64,000 bases of DNA, from positions 1 through 64,000 of the forward strand of contig JAUJNJ010000012.1 of the NCBI GenBank assembly GCA_030448225.1, read 5' to 3'. The notes below the pieces were generated by a model. That model saw nothing but the letters and a program-made list of their open reading frames with translations. It was not told the DNA's origin and made no database searches. Each line of letters starts with the position of its first letter. The stretch's first letter is position 1. Shown here in pieces: positions 39,357 to 46,825 of the stretch. Made by a program: the position numbers and the translations under genes. The DNA comes from Phycisphaerae bacterium (GTDB lineage Bacteria; Planctomycetota; Phycisphaerae; Tepidisphaerales; Tepidisphaeraceae).

Positions 39357-39437
39357 CGCTTGCCTCTCTCCGCCGGGCCTTACGCTCGATTCCCAACCGA
39401 GCCACCCGCGTCCTTACGTCCGTCCGGCCGCCCGCGT

Positions 39438-39785
39438 TCAGGCGTTCGCGGCCTTGACCTGCTTGCGGACCACGCCGAGCTCGGCCCCGCCGCTGACTGC
39501 GACGCGGCGCTTCTGCCCGTCGCGCGTCTCAAACTTCACGCGGGTGCCCTTACCGGTCGTCGGGTCGAGCGGCATCACGTTGCTGATGTGGACCGGCGCG
39601 TCCTTCTGGATGCGGCCGCCCTGCGGGTTGCGCTGGGACGGGCGCACGTGCTTCCAGACGCGGTTGATCCCCTCGACGACCACGCGGTCCTTGTCGGTCA
39701 GCACGCGCAGGACGCGACCCGACTTTCCCTTGTCCGCGCCCGTGATGACGATGACCGTGTCGCCGGTCTTGATGTTTCGTGCCAT
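39438..39785 (-). CDS. rplX: 50S ribosomal protein L24
   Basis: 115 residues. KOW-motif protein, IKTGDTVIVITGADKGKSGRVL and GINRVWKHVRPSQRNPQGG; assembly initiator for 23S rRNA. Frame intact. Confidence 0.96.
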   Translation of the reverse strand: MARNIKTGDTVIVITGADKGKSGRVLRVLTDKDRVVVEGINRVWKHVRPSQRNPQGGRIQKDAPVHISNVMPLDPTTGKGTRVKFETRDGQKRRVAVSGGAELGVVRKQVKAANA

Positions 39786-39794
39786 GGTAAAACC

Positions 39795-39879
39795 AGTTGC
39801 TAGTTGCTAGTTATGAGTTGCTAGCCCGTCACGGTCGCCGCTGCTCTTGCTGGCAGCTAGCAACTGGCAACTAGCAACT
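39795..39879 (-). repeat. Heptad hairpin, AGTTGCT family (rplN/rplX spacer)
   Basis: Left AGTTGCT AGTTGCT AGTTATG AGTTGCT + AGC; loop with CGGTCGCCGCTGCTCTT; right GGCAGCT AGCAACT GGCAACT AGCAACT. Confidence 0.93.
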
Positions 39880-39884
39880 AGTCC

Positions 39885-40271
39885 TCAGACCACTTCGCTG
39901 GCGAGCGAGACGATCTTCATGAAGTTCTTGTCGCGCAGCTCGCGGGCGACGGCGCCGAAGATGCGGGTGCCGCGCGGGTTGTTTTCCTTGTCGATCACGA
40001 CGGCGGCGTTCTTGTCGAAGCGCACGTAGCTGCCGTCCTTGCGCTTGACCGGCTGCTTCGTGCGGACGACGACGCAGCGGATGATCTCGCCCTGCTTCAC
40101 CTCGCCGCCGGCCAGCGTCTTCTTCACCGCGCAGATGATGACGTCGCCGACGCCGGCCACCTTGCGCTTGAACTTGCCGCTGCTGGTCGAGCCGCCGAGC
40201 ACCTTGATGCACATCGCCTGCTTCGCGCCGGTGTTGTCCGCGATATCGAGATACGACTGTTGCTGGATCAT
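39885..40271 (-). CDS. rplN: 50S ribosomal protein L14
   Basis: 128 residues. [28 protein letters not shown] start and [29 protein letters not shown] end are typical. A short insert near residues 50-60 makes it slightly longer than the usual 122. Flanked by heptad hairpins on both sides. Confidence 0.97.
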   Translation of the reverse strand: MIQQQSYLDIADNTGAKQAMCIKVLGGSTSSGKFKRKVAGVGDVIICAVKKTLAGGEVKQGEIIRCVVVRTKQPVKRKDGSYVRFDKNAAVVIDKENNPRGTRIFGAVARELRDKNFMKIVSLASEVV

Positions 40272-40281
40272 GGGAGTAACC

Positions 40282-40369
40282 AGTTGCTAGTTGCCAGGTA
40301 TCAGTTGCTCGTGTGAACCGGCCGCCCCGCTGCTTTCTCGCGAGCAACCAGCAACCCGACGCAGCAACT
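40282..40369 (-). repeat. Heptad hairpin, AGTTGCT family (rpsQ/rplN spacer)
   Basis: Left AGTTGCT AGTTGCC AGGTATC AGTTGCT + CGT, 27-nt loop, right GCG + AGCAACC AGCAACC CGACGC AGCAACT. The TAG stop of rpsQ overlaps the outer end of this arm (40368-40370). Confidence 0.9.
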
Positions 40370-40718
40370 ATCGCGCTTCGGGCGCCTTGCCCGTCATGAC
40401 CTCTTCGGCCGACACCTGCACCGCCCGCTCCGGGGCGCGCTCGACGACCCGCAGGAGGCGGTGGTGCTTGGTCTTGCTCATCGGGCGGCACTCGGCGATC
40501 TCGACGGTGTCGCCCTCCTTCGCGTCGTTCTTCTCGTCGTGCGCGTGGAGGACGGTGCGGCGCTTGAGGTACTTGCCGTACTTCGCGTGCTTCGTCTGGT
40601 AGTTGACGACGACCTTGATCGTCTTGTCACCCTTGTCCGACGCGACCACGCCTTGGATCGTGCGGAGCAGGGACCGTTCGGCGGTCGCCGTCGCGCTGCT
40701 GTTTTCGTCTGCTGCCAT
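40368..40718 (-). CDS. rpsQ: 30S ribosomal protein S17, extended
   Basis: 116 residues against 80-90. Core RTIQGVVASDKGDKTIKVVV, YGKYLKRRTVLHAHDE and GDTVEIAECRPMSKTKHHRL; short extensions at both ends. Its stop codon is shared with the hairpin arm. Frame intact. Confidence 0.95.
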   Translation of the reverse strand: MAADENSSATATAERSLLRTIQGVVASDKGDKTIKVVVNYQTKHAKYGKYLKRRTVLHAHDEKNDAKEGDTVEIAECRPMSKTKHHRLLRVVERAPERAVQVSAEEVMTGKAPEAR

Positions 40719-40760
40719 GTTCGCTTGAACCCGTGGTGCGGGGCACCACCGTTAAATGCC

Positions 40761-41021
40761 TTAAGCCGAGGCCGCCGGGGCGGTCGTCGTCGTCGTCGTC
40801 GCCTTCGCCTTCGGCTGGGCCTTAGCCGCGTCGGCGACCTGCCGCTGCCGCAGGATCGTCTTGATCCGGGCGATGTCCTTGCGGGTCTTGCGGAGCTGGG
40901 TGGGGTCCTCCAGCTTCTCCGTCACCGCCTGGCCGCGAAGCTCGAACAGGTGCTTCTTCCGCTCGATCAACTCCTGATTGAGCGCGCCCGAATCCTTGTC
41001 GCGGATCTCTTTGGTCGTCAT
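40761..41021 (-). CDS. rpmC: 50S ribosomal protein L29
   Basis: 86 residues. LNQELIERKKHLFELRGQAV and RKTRKDIARIKTILRQRQ are the two helices of L29; a Thr/Ala-rich tail (KAKATTTTTTAPAASA) is added. Confidence 0.94.
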   Translation of the reverse strand: MTTKEIRDKDSGALNQELIERKKHLFELRGQAVTEKLEDPTQLRKTRKDIARIKTILRQRQVADAAKAQPKAKATTTTTTAPAASA

Positions 41022-41087
41022 TGCTGTCGTTCCCGATTATCAGGTCGCGCCGCGGACGGCGGCGCCAAACGTCGGCCCGCCCCGCCT

Positions 41088-41510
41088 TTAGGCCACGGCG
41101 TGCTTGCGGGCGACGAACCGCGTCTGCACCGGCATCTTGTGGGCGACGCGAGCCAAGGCGCGCTTCGCGGTCGGCTCGTCGACGCCGCTGATCTCGAACA
41201 TCACGGTGCCGGGCTTCACGATCGCCACCCAGAACTCCGGCTCGCCCTTGCCCTTGCCCATGCGGGTCTCGAGCGGCTTGGCCGAGACGGGCTTGTGCGG
41301 GAATATGCGGATGAACACGCGACCCTCGCGGCGGAGGAAGTGCATGCAGGCGACGCGGCCGGCCTCGATCTGGCGGGCCGTGATCCACGACGGCTCGAGG
41401 CTCTGGAGGCCGAACTCGCCGAACGACACGGTGTTGCCGCGGCTGGCGTTGCCCTTCATCTTCCCGCGGTGGCTTTTGCGGAACTTAACCCGCTTGGGCA
41501 TCATTGGCAT
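41088..41510 (-). CDS. rplP: 50S ribosomal protein L16
   Basis: 140 residues. [40 protein letters not shown] and [19 protein letters not shown] are standard. The Arg-rich loop near residue 80 that is hydroxylated in some bacteria is present ([12 protein letters not shown]). Frame intact. Confidence 0.96.
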   Translation of the reverse strand: MPMMPKRVKFRKSHRGKMKGNASRGNTVSFGEFGLQSLEPSWITARQIEAGRVACMHFLRREGRVFIRIFPHKPVSAKPLETRMGKGKGEPEFWVAIVKPGTVMFEISGVDEPTAKRALARVAHKMPVQTRFVARKHAVA

Positions 41511-41523
41511 AGGAGCACCAATC

Positions 41524-41608
41524 AGTTGCTAGTTGTCAGTTGCAAGTTGCTAGTTGAATACGAGCGGCGTCCGTCAGTATGGTCACTAGCAACTAGCCAC
41601 TAGCAACC
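41524..41608 (-). repeat. Heptad hairpin, AGTTGCT family (rpsC/rplP spacer)
   Basis: Left AGTTGCT AGTTGTC AGTTGCA AGTTGCT + AGT, 30-nt loop, right ACT + AGCAACT AGCCACT AGCAACC. The right arm has only three units. Confidence 0.88.
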
Positions 41609-41623
41609 AGAAACCCCTCTCGC

Positions 41624-42322
41624 TTACCTGCGGCCGCGACGCGGGCCGCCGCCGGGGCGGACGTCGGTGTCCATGACCTCTTCGCCGTACATCCCGCGGT
41701 AGACCCAGACCTTCACGCCGATCGTGCCGAAGGTCGTGAACGCGATCGCGTACCCGTAGTCGACGAACGCCTGGAGCGTCGTCAGCGGGACGGACCCGAC
41801 CGTGACCTTTTCGTTGCGGGCGATCTCGGAGCCGCCGAGCCGGCCGCTCACACTGATCTTGATGCCCTTGGCGCCGGCCTGCATCGTGGACTCGGTCCGC
41901 ATCTTCAGGACGCGGCGGAAGCTGGCGCGCTTCTTCAACTGCTCGCCGATCGCCTCGGCCACGAGTTGGGCGTTGAGGTCCGGGTTCTTGATCTCGATGA
42001 CCTTGATCGGCGCGACCTTGCGCTTGATCAGGTCCTCGAGCTCCTCGCGGAGGCGGTCCACCTCGGCGCCCTTGGCGCCCACGACGAGGCCGGGGCGGGC
42101 GGTCTTGATCGTGACCGTCACCTCTTCGCGGGTCCGCTCGATCAGGATGTCGGCGATGCCGGCGAACGGCGGGCGGCGGTTGAGCTTCTGGTCGATGTGG
42201 TGGCGGACCTTGAAATCCTCGATGAGGAAGTCGCCGTACGCCGCCTTGGGCGCGTACCACTTGCTCTTCCAGTCCTCGGTGATCCCGGTCCGGAAACCGA
42301 TCGGGTTAACTTTTTGGCCCAT
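41624..42322 (-). CDS. rpsC: 30S ribosomal protein S3
   Basis: 232 residues. MGQKVNPIGFRTGITEDWKS, KH-type domain (TIKTARPGLVVGAKGAEVDRL), ASFRRVLKMRTESTMQAGAKG and YGEEVMDTDVRP. Frame intact. Confidence 0.97.
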   Translation of the reverse strand: MGQKVNPIGFRTGITEDWKSKWYAPKAAYGDFLIEDFKVRHHIDQKLNRRPPFAGIADILIERTREEVTVTIKTARPGLVVGAKGAEVDRLREELEDLIKRKVAPIKVIEIKNPDLNAQLVAEAIGEQLKKRASFRRVLKMRTESTMQAGAKGIKISVSGRLGGSEIARNEKVTVGSVPLTTLQAFVDYGYAIAFTTFGTIGVKVWVYRGMYGEEVMDTDVRPGGGPRRGRR

Positions 42323-42332
42323 GATGTCTCGC

Positions 42333-42416
42333 AGTTGCTAGTGGCTAGTTACGAGTTGCTAGTGAAAACCGGCCGCCGTGCTCTTACTAGCAACTAGCAA
42401 CTGGCAACCAGCAACT
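42333..42416 (-). repeat. Heptad hairpin, AGTTGCT family (rplV/rpsC spacer)
   Basis: Left AGTTGCT AGTGGCT AGTTACG AGTTGCT + AGT, 22-nt loop with CCGGCCGCCGTGCTCTT, right ACT + AGCAACT AGCAACT GGCAACC AGCAACT. Confidence 0.95.
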
Positions 42417-42420
42417 TCTC

Positions 42421-42756
42421 TCAAGCCCGCTCGTCCAGCGTCACCACCAGGTGGCTCGTGCGCTTCTTGATCGGGTACGCCTTGCCGCGATCCTTCGGCT
42501 GGAAGCGCTTGATGATCGGACCCGGGTCCACCCACGCCTTGGCGACGTAGAGCGTGTTGCGGGGCGGCGTGTCCGTCTCGTTCGCGTTGGCGACCGCCGA
42601 GCGGATGACCTTCTCGATCATCCCGCTGCTGCGCTGCTTGGCGAACTTCAGCATCGAGATCGCGTCGTCGACGTTGCGGCCACGGATCATGTCCATGACG
42701 AGGCGCGCCTTGCGCGGGGCGATCCGGGCGAACGTGTGTTTTGCGGTGAATGCCAT
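42421..42756 (-). CDS. rplV: 50S ribosomal protein L22
   Basis: 111 residues. FARIAPRKARLVMDMIRGRNV, AISMLKFAKQRSSGMIEKVI and GKAYPIKKRTSHLVVTL match this exit-tunnel protein. Frame intact. Confidence 0.96.
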   Translation of the reverse strand: MAFTAKHTFARIAPRKARLVMDMIRGRNVDDAISMLKFAKQRSSGMIEKVIRSAVANANETDTPPRNTLYVAKAWVDPGPIIKRFQPKDRGKAYPIKKRTSHLVVTLDERA

Positions 42757-42823
42757 CTGTCGTACCTCGCGTCACCGGCCCCTGCCCTACCGGGCGGCCG
42801 GGCGTCGTTCGGGCCCCTCGCCA

Positions 42824-43096
42824 CTAGGCGCCGGTCTTGCGGCCGCTGTGTCCGCGGAACGTGCGGGTCGGGGAGAACTCGCCGAGCTTGTGCCCGACCA
42901 TGTCCTCCTGCGCGAACACCTTCAGGAACTTGTTCCCGTTGTGGACCTCGAACGTGTGGCCCACGAACTCCGGGATGATCGTGCAGGCCCGCGCCCACGT
43001 GCGGATCGGCTGCTTCGCCCGGTTCTCGTTGAGCGTCGACACCTTGCGGTACAGCTTCTCGTTGACGAACGGGCCCTTCTTTGCGCTTCTGCTCAT
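42824..43096 (-). CDS. rpsS: 30S ribosomal protein S19
   Basis: 90 residues. [40 protein letters not shown] and the end [12 protein letters not shown]. No Shine-Dalgarno sequence; the start is 9 nt after the hairpin arm. Frame intact. Confidence 0.97.
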   Translation of the reverse strand: MSRSAKKGPFVNEKLYRKVSTLNENRAKQPIRTWARACTIIPEFVGHTFEVHNGNKFLKVFAQEDMVGHKLGEFSPTRTFRGHSGRKTGA

Positions 43097-43105
43097 GGGT
43101 GAACC

Positions 43106-43189
43106 AGTTGCTTGTTGCTAGTTGCTAGTCGCTAGTCGGTGTCAGCAGCCTTGCTCTTCCTAGCAACTGGCAACTGACAACTAGCAACT
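43106..43189 (-). repeat. Heptad hairpin, AGTTGCT family (rplB/rpsS spacer)
   Basis: Left AGTTGCT TGTTGCT AGTTGCT AGTCGCT + AGT, 22-nt loop with GCAGCCTTGCTCTT, right CCT + AGCAACT GGCAACT GACAACT AGCAACT. Confidence 0.94.
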
Positions 43190-43194
43190 ATTTC

Positions 43195-44061
43195 CTACAC
43201 GTTCACGTTCTGCGGCCGCACCTGGTGCTTGCCGAACTTGCGGCGGCGGAGGATCAGCTTCTCGCTGTGCTTCTTCTTGCTCCGCGTGATCCCGCCCTTG
43301 GACGGCACGCCGGTCTTGCTGACCGGGTGGCGGCCGCCGTTGGAGCGACCCTCGCCACCGCCCAGCGGGTGGTCGATCGGGTTCATCGCCTTGGCGCGGG
43401 TGTGCGGGCGGACGCCGCGGTGGCGGTTGCGGCCGGCCTTGCCGAGGCTGACGTTGATCCAGTCGAGGTTGCCGAGCTGGCCGATCGTCGCACGGCAGGT
43501 GCTGCGGACGCGGCGCATCTCGCCGGACGGCAGGATGATGACGGCGTAGTCACCTTCCTTGGCGCCGAGGCGGGCGACGCCGCCGGCCGAGCGGACGAGC
43601 TTGCCGCCCTGCCCGGGGTTCATCTCGATGTTATGCACCTCGAGGCCCGACGGCACGTTCGCCAGCGGCAGGCAGTTGCCCAAATCCGGCGCGGCGGCCG
43701 GGCCGTTGTGGATCTGCTGGCCGACCTTCAGGCCGTTGGGGGCCAGGATGTAGCGCTTGTCGCCGTCCTCGTAGCGGACGAGCGCGATGAAGCACGAGCG
43801 GTTCGGGTCGTACTCGATCGCCTCGACGGTGGCGGGGACGCCGTCCTTCGTGCGCTTGAAGTCGATGATCCGGTACAGCTTCTTGTTGCCGCCGCCGCGG
43901 TGCTTGGCGGTGATCACGCCGTGGTGGTTGCGGCCGTGCGCGCGACGTTTGCCGACCGTCAGCGACTTCTCCGGCTCGAACTTCGTCAGGACCTTCTTGT
44001 AGTCCACGACGCTCCCGGCGCGGCGGCCGGCGGAAGTCGGGTTGTAAAACTTGATGGGCAT
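43195..44061 (-). CDS. rplB: 50S ribosomal protein L2
   Basis: 288 residues. MPIKFYNPTSAGRRAGSVVD, RIIDFKRTKDGVPATVEAIE, PGQGGKLVRSAGGVARLGAKEG, RGVRPHTRAKAMNPIDHPLGGGEG (the peptidyl-transferase-proximal His region) and the C-terminal GGITRSKKKHSEKLILRRR. Frame intact. Confidence 0.97.
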   Translation of the reverse strand: MPIKFYNPTSAGRRAGSVVDYKKVLTKFEPEKSLTVGKRRAHGRNHHGVITAKHRGGGNKKLYRIIDFKRTKDGVPATVEAIEYDPNRSCFIALVRYEDGDKRYILAPNGLKVGQQIHNGPAAAPDLGNCLPLANVPSGLEVHNIEMNPGQGGKLVRSAGGVARLGAKEGDYAVIILPSGEMRRVRSTCRATIGQLGNLDWINVSLGKAGRNRHRGVRPHTRAKAMNPIDHPLGGGEGRSNGGRHPVSKTGVPSKGGITRSKKKHSEKLILRRRKFGKHQVRPQNVNV

Positions 44062-44069
44062 AGTGCACC

Positions 44070-44154
44070 AGTTGCTAGTTGTCGGTTGCTAATTGCTAGT
44101 AGGGCCGGTCGCGTTGCTCTCTCACTGGCAACTAGCAACCGACAACTAGCAACT
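44070..44154 (-). repeat. Heptad hairpin, AGTTGCT family (rplW/rplB spacer)
   Basis: Left AGTTGCT AGTTGTC GGTTGCT AATTGCT + AGT, 23-nt loop with GCCGGTCGCGTTGCTCT, right ACT + GGCAACT AGCAACC GACAACT AGCAACT. Here the variant units 2 and 3 are exactly complementary between arms. Confidence 0.95.
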
Positions 44155-44158
44155 GCCC

Positions 44159-44437
44159 TCAGAACAGTTCGATCCGCGAGTTCTCGTCGAGCACGACGAT
44201 CGCCCGCTTCCAGTCGCTCGTCTTGGCCATCTTGAACCGGCTGCGGCGGGGCTTGCCCTTGCGGTTCATCGTGCGGACGTCCACGACCTTCACGGCGTAG
44301 ACCTTCTCGATCGCCTGCTTGATCTGCTGCTTGTTGGCGTCCGGCGCCACCTGGAACGCGTAGGCGTTGCGCGTGGTCTGCTGGTGCGTGCTCTTCTCGG
44401 TGACCAGCGGCTTGATGATGACGTTCGTGATATCCAT
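44159..44437 (-). CDS. rplW: 50S ribosomal protein L23
   Basis: 92 residues. MDITNVIIKPLVTEKSTHQQ, NAYAFQVAPDANKQQIKQAIEKVYAVKV and VDVRTMNRKGKPRRSRF; exit-tunnel protein that docks trigger factor and SRP. Confidence 0.96.
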   Translation of the reverse strand: MDITNVIIKPLVTEKSTHQQTTRNAYAFQVAPDANKQQIKQAIEKVYAVKVVDVRTMNRKGKPRRSRFKMAKTSDWKRAIVVLDENSRIELF

Positions 44438-44496
44438 GACTTCATCCTTCCGACGTAACCCGCGGGACCGCCGCGGGGCTCGATCTTCGTCGCGAG

Positions 44497-45104
44497 TTAC
44501 GCGAGGAGCTTGGCGACGCCGTCCTTCGTCATCAGGAGCGTCCGGTTCTTCAGGATGTCCCAGGCGTTGAGCTGGTCGACCGTCGTCAGCGTTGTGCGGT
44601 CGATGTTGCGCGCCGAGCGTTCGATCTGCTCGTCGCGGCCGCTCAGGGCGAACAGCACGCTGCGGTCGATGCCGAGCGCCTTGAACATCGTCGCGACGTG
44701 CTTGGTCTTGGCCGCCTCGAGCGTGATCTGGTCGACGACCTTCACGTCGTTCGACTGGATCTTGGCGAGGATCGCGCTGTTGCGGGCGAGGCGGCGGGCC
44801 TTCTTCGGCATCGCCTGGCGCCAGTCCTTGGGCGTCTTCTGCTTGGCGTGGCCGCCGCCCTTCTTGATCGGGTTGCGGATGCCGCCGGTGCGGGCGTTGC
44901 CGGTGCCCTTCTGGCGGAACATCTTGCGGGTCGAAGACCGCCGCGGCCGCGGCCTTTGGCGGTGCCCTGCCGCTGGTTGGCGTGGTACATGACCAGCGCC
45001 TGCTTCAGGAGGTTGGTCCGCACCTCGCCGCCGAGCTTCTGCTCGTCGATCTGAAGGGTGTCGACCTGCTGACCGGCCTGATTGTAAACGGGGACGTCAA
45101 TCAT
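44497..45104 (-). CDS. rplD: 50S ribosomal protein L4 (frameshifted)
   Basis: MIDVPVYNQAGQQVDTLQID start and LLKQALVMYHANQRQGTAKG; a frame error near 44930-44940 precedes MFRQKGTGNARTG and the rest (NSAILAKIQSNDVKVVDQ, AWDILKNRTLLMTKDGVAKL). About 203 codons, normal for L4. In E. coli L4 autoregulates this operon. Confidence 0.94.
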
Positions 45105-45117
45105 GGTCGTCTCTTCC

Positions 45118-45329
45118 TCAACCGCGCTCGTTGGAGCCAGCGGGACTGTCCTTAGACATCATCTTCTTGACGAGCGGCCAGCCGAATACAATCGCGAGCG
45201 TCACGATCACGACGCCCCACGCGAGCGGGTCGCCGCTCTTGAGGGCGTTCCAGCGACGCTCCCACTTCGACTGATACCCGACTTGCTCCGTCGCCACGCG
45301 AGCAGCGAAATCAACAGGTCGTGATTCAT
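45118..45329 (-). CDS. Small single-pass membrane protein inside the S10 operon (frameshifted)
   Basis: About 70 residues between rplC and rplD, not a known S10-operon member. GGAGGG at ideal spacing precedes the ATG at 45327-45329 (MNHDLLISLL). One missing base near 45300 joins this to VATEQVGYQSKWERRWNALK, SGDPLAWGVVIVTLAIVFGW (one hydrophobic helix) and PLVKKMMSKDSPAGSNERG. Its TGA lies 13 nt before rplD. The Shine-Dalgarno sequence, codon pattern and coherent topology support a real gene; a shorter version from the in-frame GTG is also possible. Function unknown. Confidence 0.65.
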
Positions 45330-45362
45330 CGCGTCCCTCCTAAACCGATCCCCGGCACACGC

Positions 45363-46021
45363 TCAGGCCTCGGCCGCGGCGCGGGCCGTGACGGCCTTGC
45401 GGACGAACAGGAGCCCGCCGTTCGGACCCGGCAAGCGCGCCCTTGATCAGCAACAGGTTGTTCTCGCGGTCGACCTTCACGAGCGGGTGGTTCCGCGTGG
45501 TCACGCGGTCGACGCCCATGTGGCCGGCCATGCGGACGCCCTTCTTCGGCTTGCCGCTGTTACCGCGGTTGGTCGCTCGCGAGGCGAGCGAGCCGGGCGA
45601 GCGGTGCTATGCGCTCGGTGCCGTGCGAGGCGGGCTGGCCGCCGAAGTGGTGCCGCTTCATGACGCCGGCGAAGCCCTTGCCCTTGCTCGTGCCGATCAC
45701 GTCGACGAACTGCACGCCGTCGAAGGTCTCGACGTTCACCACGTCGCCGAGCTTGCGGTCGGTGGCGTCGTTCAGCTTGATCTCGCGGAAGTGGCGCTTC
45801 GGGCCGGCGCCGGCCTTGGCGGCGTGGGCGAGCGGAAGGTGCTGAGCTTCGCCCGCACGTCGCCGAAGCCGAGTTGGACGGCGTTGTAGCCGTCGGTCTC
45901 GACCGTCTTCACCTGGGTGACGGCGCAGGTCCGGCCTGCACGACGGTCACGGGCACGACCGTGCCTTTCTCGTCGTACACGCGGGTCATTCCGATTTTCT
46001 TGCCGAGCAGTGCGGGGTCAT
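45363..46021 (-). CDS. rplC: 50S ribosomal protein L3 (several frameshifts)
   Basis: ATG at 46019-46021 followed by one missing C gives [20 protein letters not shown], then [62 protein letters not shown] and [21 protein letters not shown], ending ARAAAEA. Frameshifts near 46010, 45930, 45835, 45600-45575 and 45428. Length about 220 codons, as expected. Confidence 0.92.
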
Positions 46022-46255
46022 CAATTCACCGGACCAGGGCGGGAGCCACGCGGCCGATGCTGGGGCGGCGTCAACTCCGACTCTTGAGTCCGCTCCTGGG
46101 CGTCTTCCCGCGGGAAGACGGCTCGAAACGATGCGACACTTCCGCACGCGTGACCCGCTGGGCGACAGTTCGCCCGCCGGGCAAAGGGTTCTTGGATGAA
46201 CCCCACGGCCAATGAAAATGCCCCTTAAAGCAGGGGCACGTGGTAGTACGAAAAC
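46022..46255 (-). promoter_or_regulatory. Long structured spacer between rpsJ and rplC
   Basis: 234 nt, far longer than usual in an S10 operon. On the minus strand it contains a TGCCCC/GGGGCA stem followed by TTTTC (46215-46238), a perfect 20-bp palindrome CGTCTTCCCGCGGGAAGACG (46101-46120) and a GACTC/GAGTC repeat near 46075-46093. It could be an attenuator or a second promoter region. Confidence 0.5.
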
Positions 46256-46564
46256 TTAGGCCTTGATCTTAACGAACACGCCGGCCGGGACGACGAGGCG
46301 GTTCAAGGCTTCGATCGTGCGCGCGGTGGGCTCGAAGATGTCGATGACGCGCTTGTGCGTCCGCATCTCGAACTGCTCGCGGGACTTCTTGTCGATGTGC
46401 GGGCTACGGAGCACCGTATAGCGCTCGATGCGGGTCGGGATCAGGATCGGGCCGCAGACCCGCGCGTTGGTGCGCTTGGCGTGCTCGACGATCTCTTTGG
46501 CCGACGCGTCCAGGGCCCGGTGATCGTAGGCTTCCATCCGAATTCGAATCCGATCGCCCGTCAT
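46256..46564 (-). CDS. rpsJ: 30S ribosomal protein S10
   Basis: 102 residues. [52 protein letters not shown] and [19 protein letters not shown]. First gene of the ribosomal cluster; tuf and rpsL/rpsG are not immediately upstream and fusA lies about 5 kb away. Confidence 0.97.
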   Translation of the reverse strand: MTGDRIRIRMEAYDHRALDASAKEIVEHAKRTNARVCGPILIPTRIERYTVLRSPHIDKKSREQFEMRTHKRVIDIFEPTARTIEALNRLVVPAGVFVKIKA

Positions 46565-46677
46565 AGCTTATAAACTTTGCAGCCGTGTGCGTTCGTGGTC
46601 GGTTTCCTCCTGCCGCCAACGAACAACACCGCGTCCCCCGGGTGGACCCCTTGCCATTCGTGTCAAGGGAACGCGAA

Positions 46678-46706
46678 AATTTAGCGACTGTTCTCTTTCG
46701 TGTCAA
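46678..46706 (-). promoter_or_regulatory. Sigma-70-type promoter of the ribosomal cluster
   Basis: On the minus strand, TTGACA (46701-46706) and TAAATT (46678-46683) are 17 nt apart, a near-consensus promoter about 110 nt upstream of rpsJ. The -35 region CCTTGACACGAA is repeated at about 46657-46668 without a -10 box. Confidence 0.7.
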
Positions 46707-46825
46707 GGCCGCGGAGCAGAAAAATTCCTGAGACGCACGTGCGGCAAACCGGTTGTACGTCCGGCCGCGCGCGAGTCCCCCGCTGTTCGCGCGGTGTGCC
46801 GAAATGACGCCGACGTCGCGCGCGA

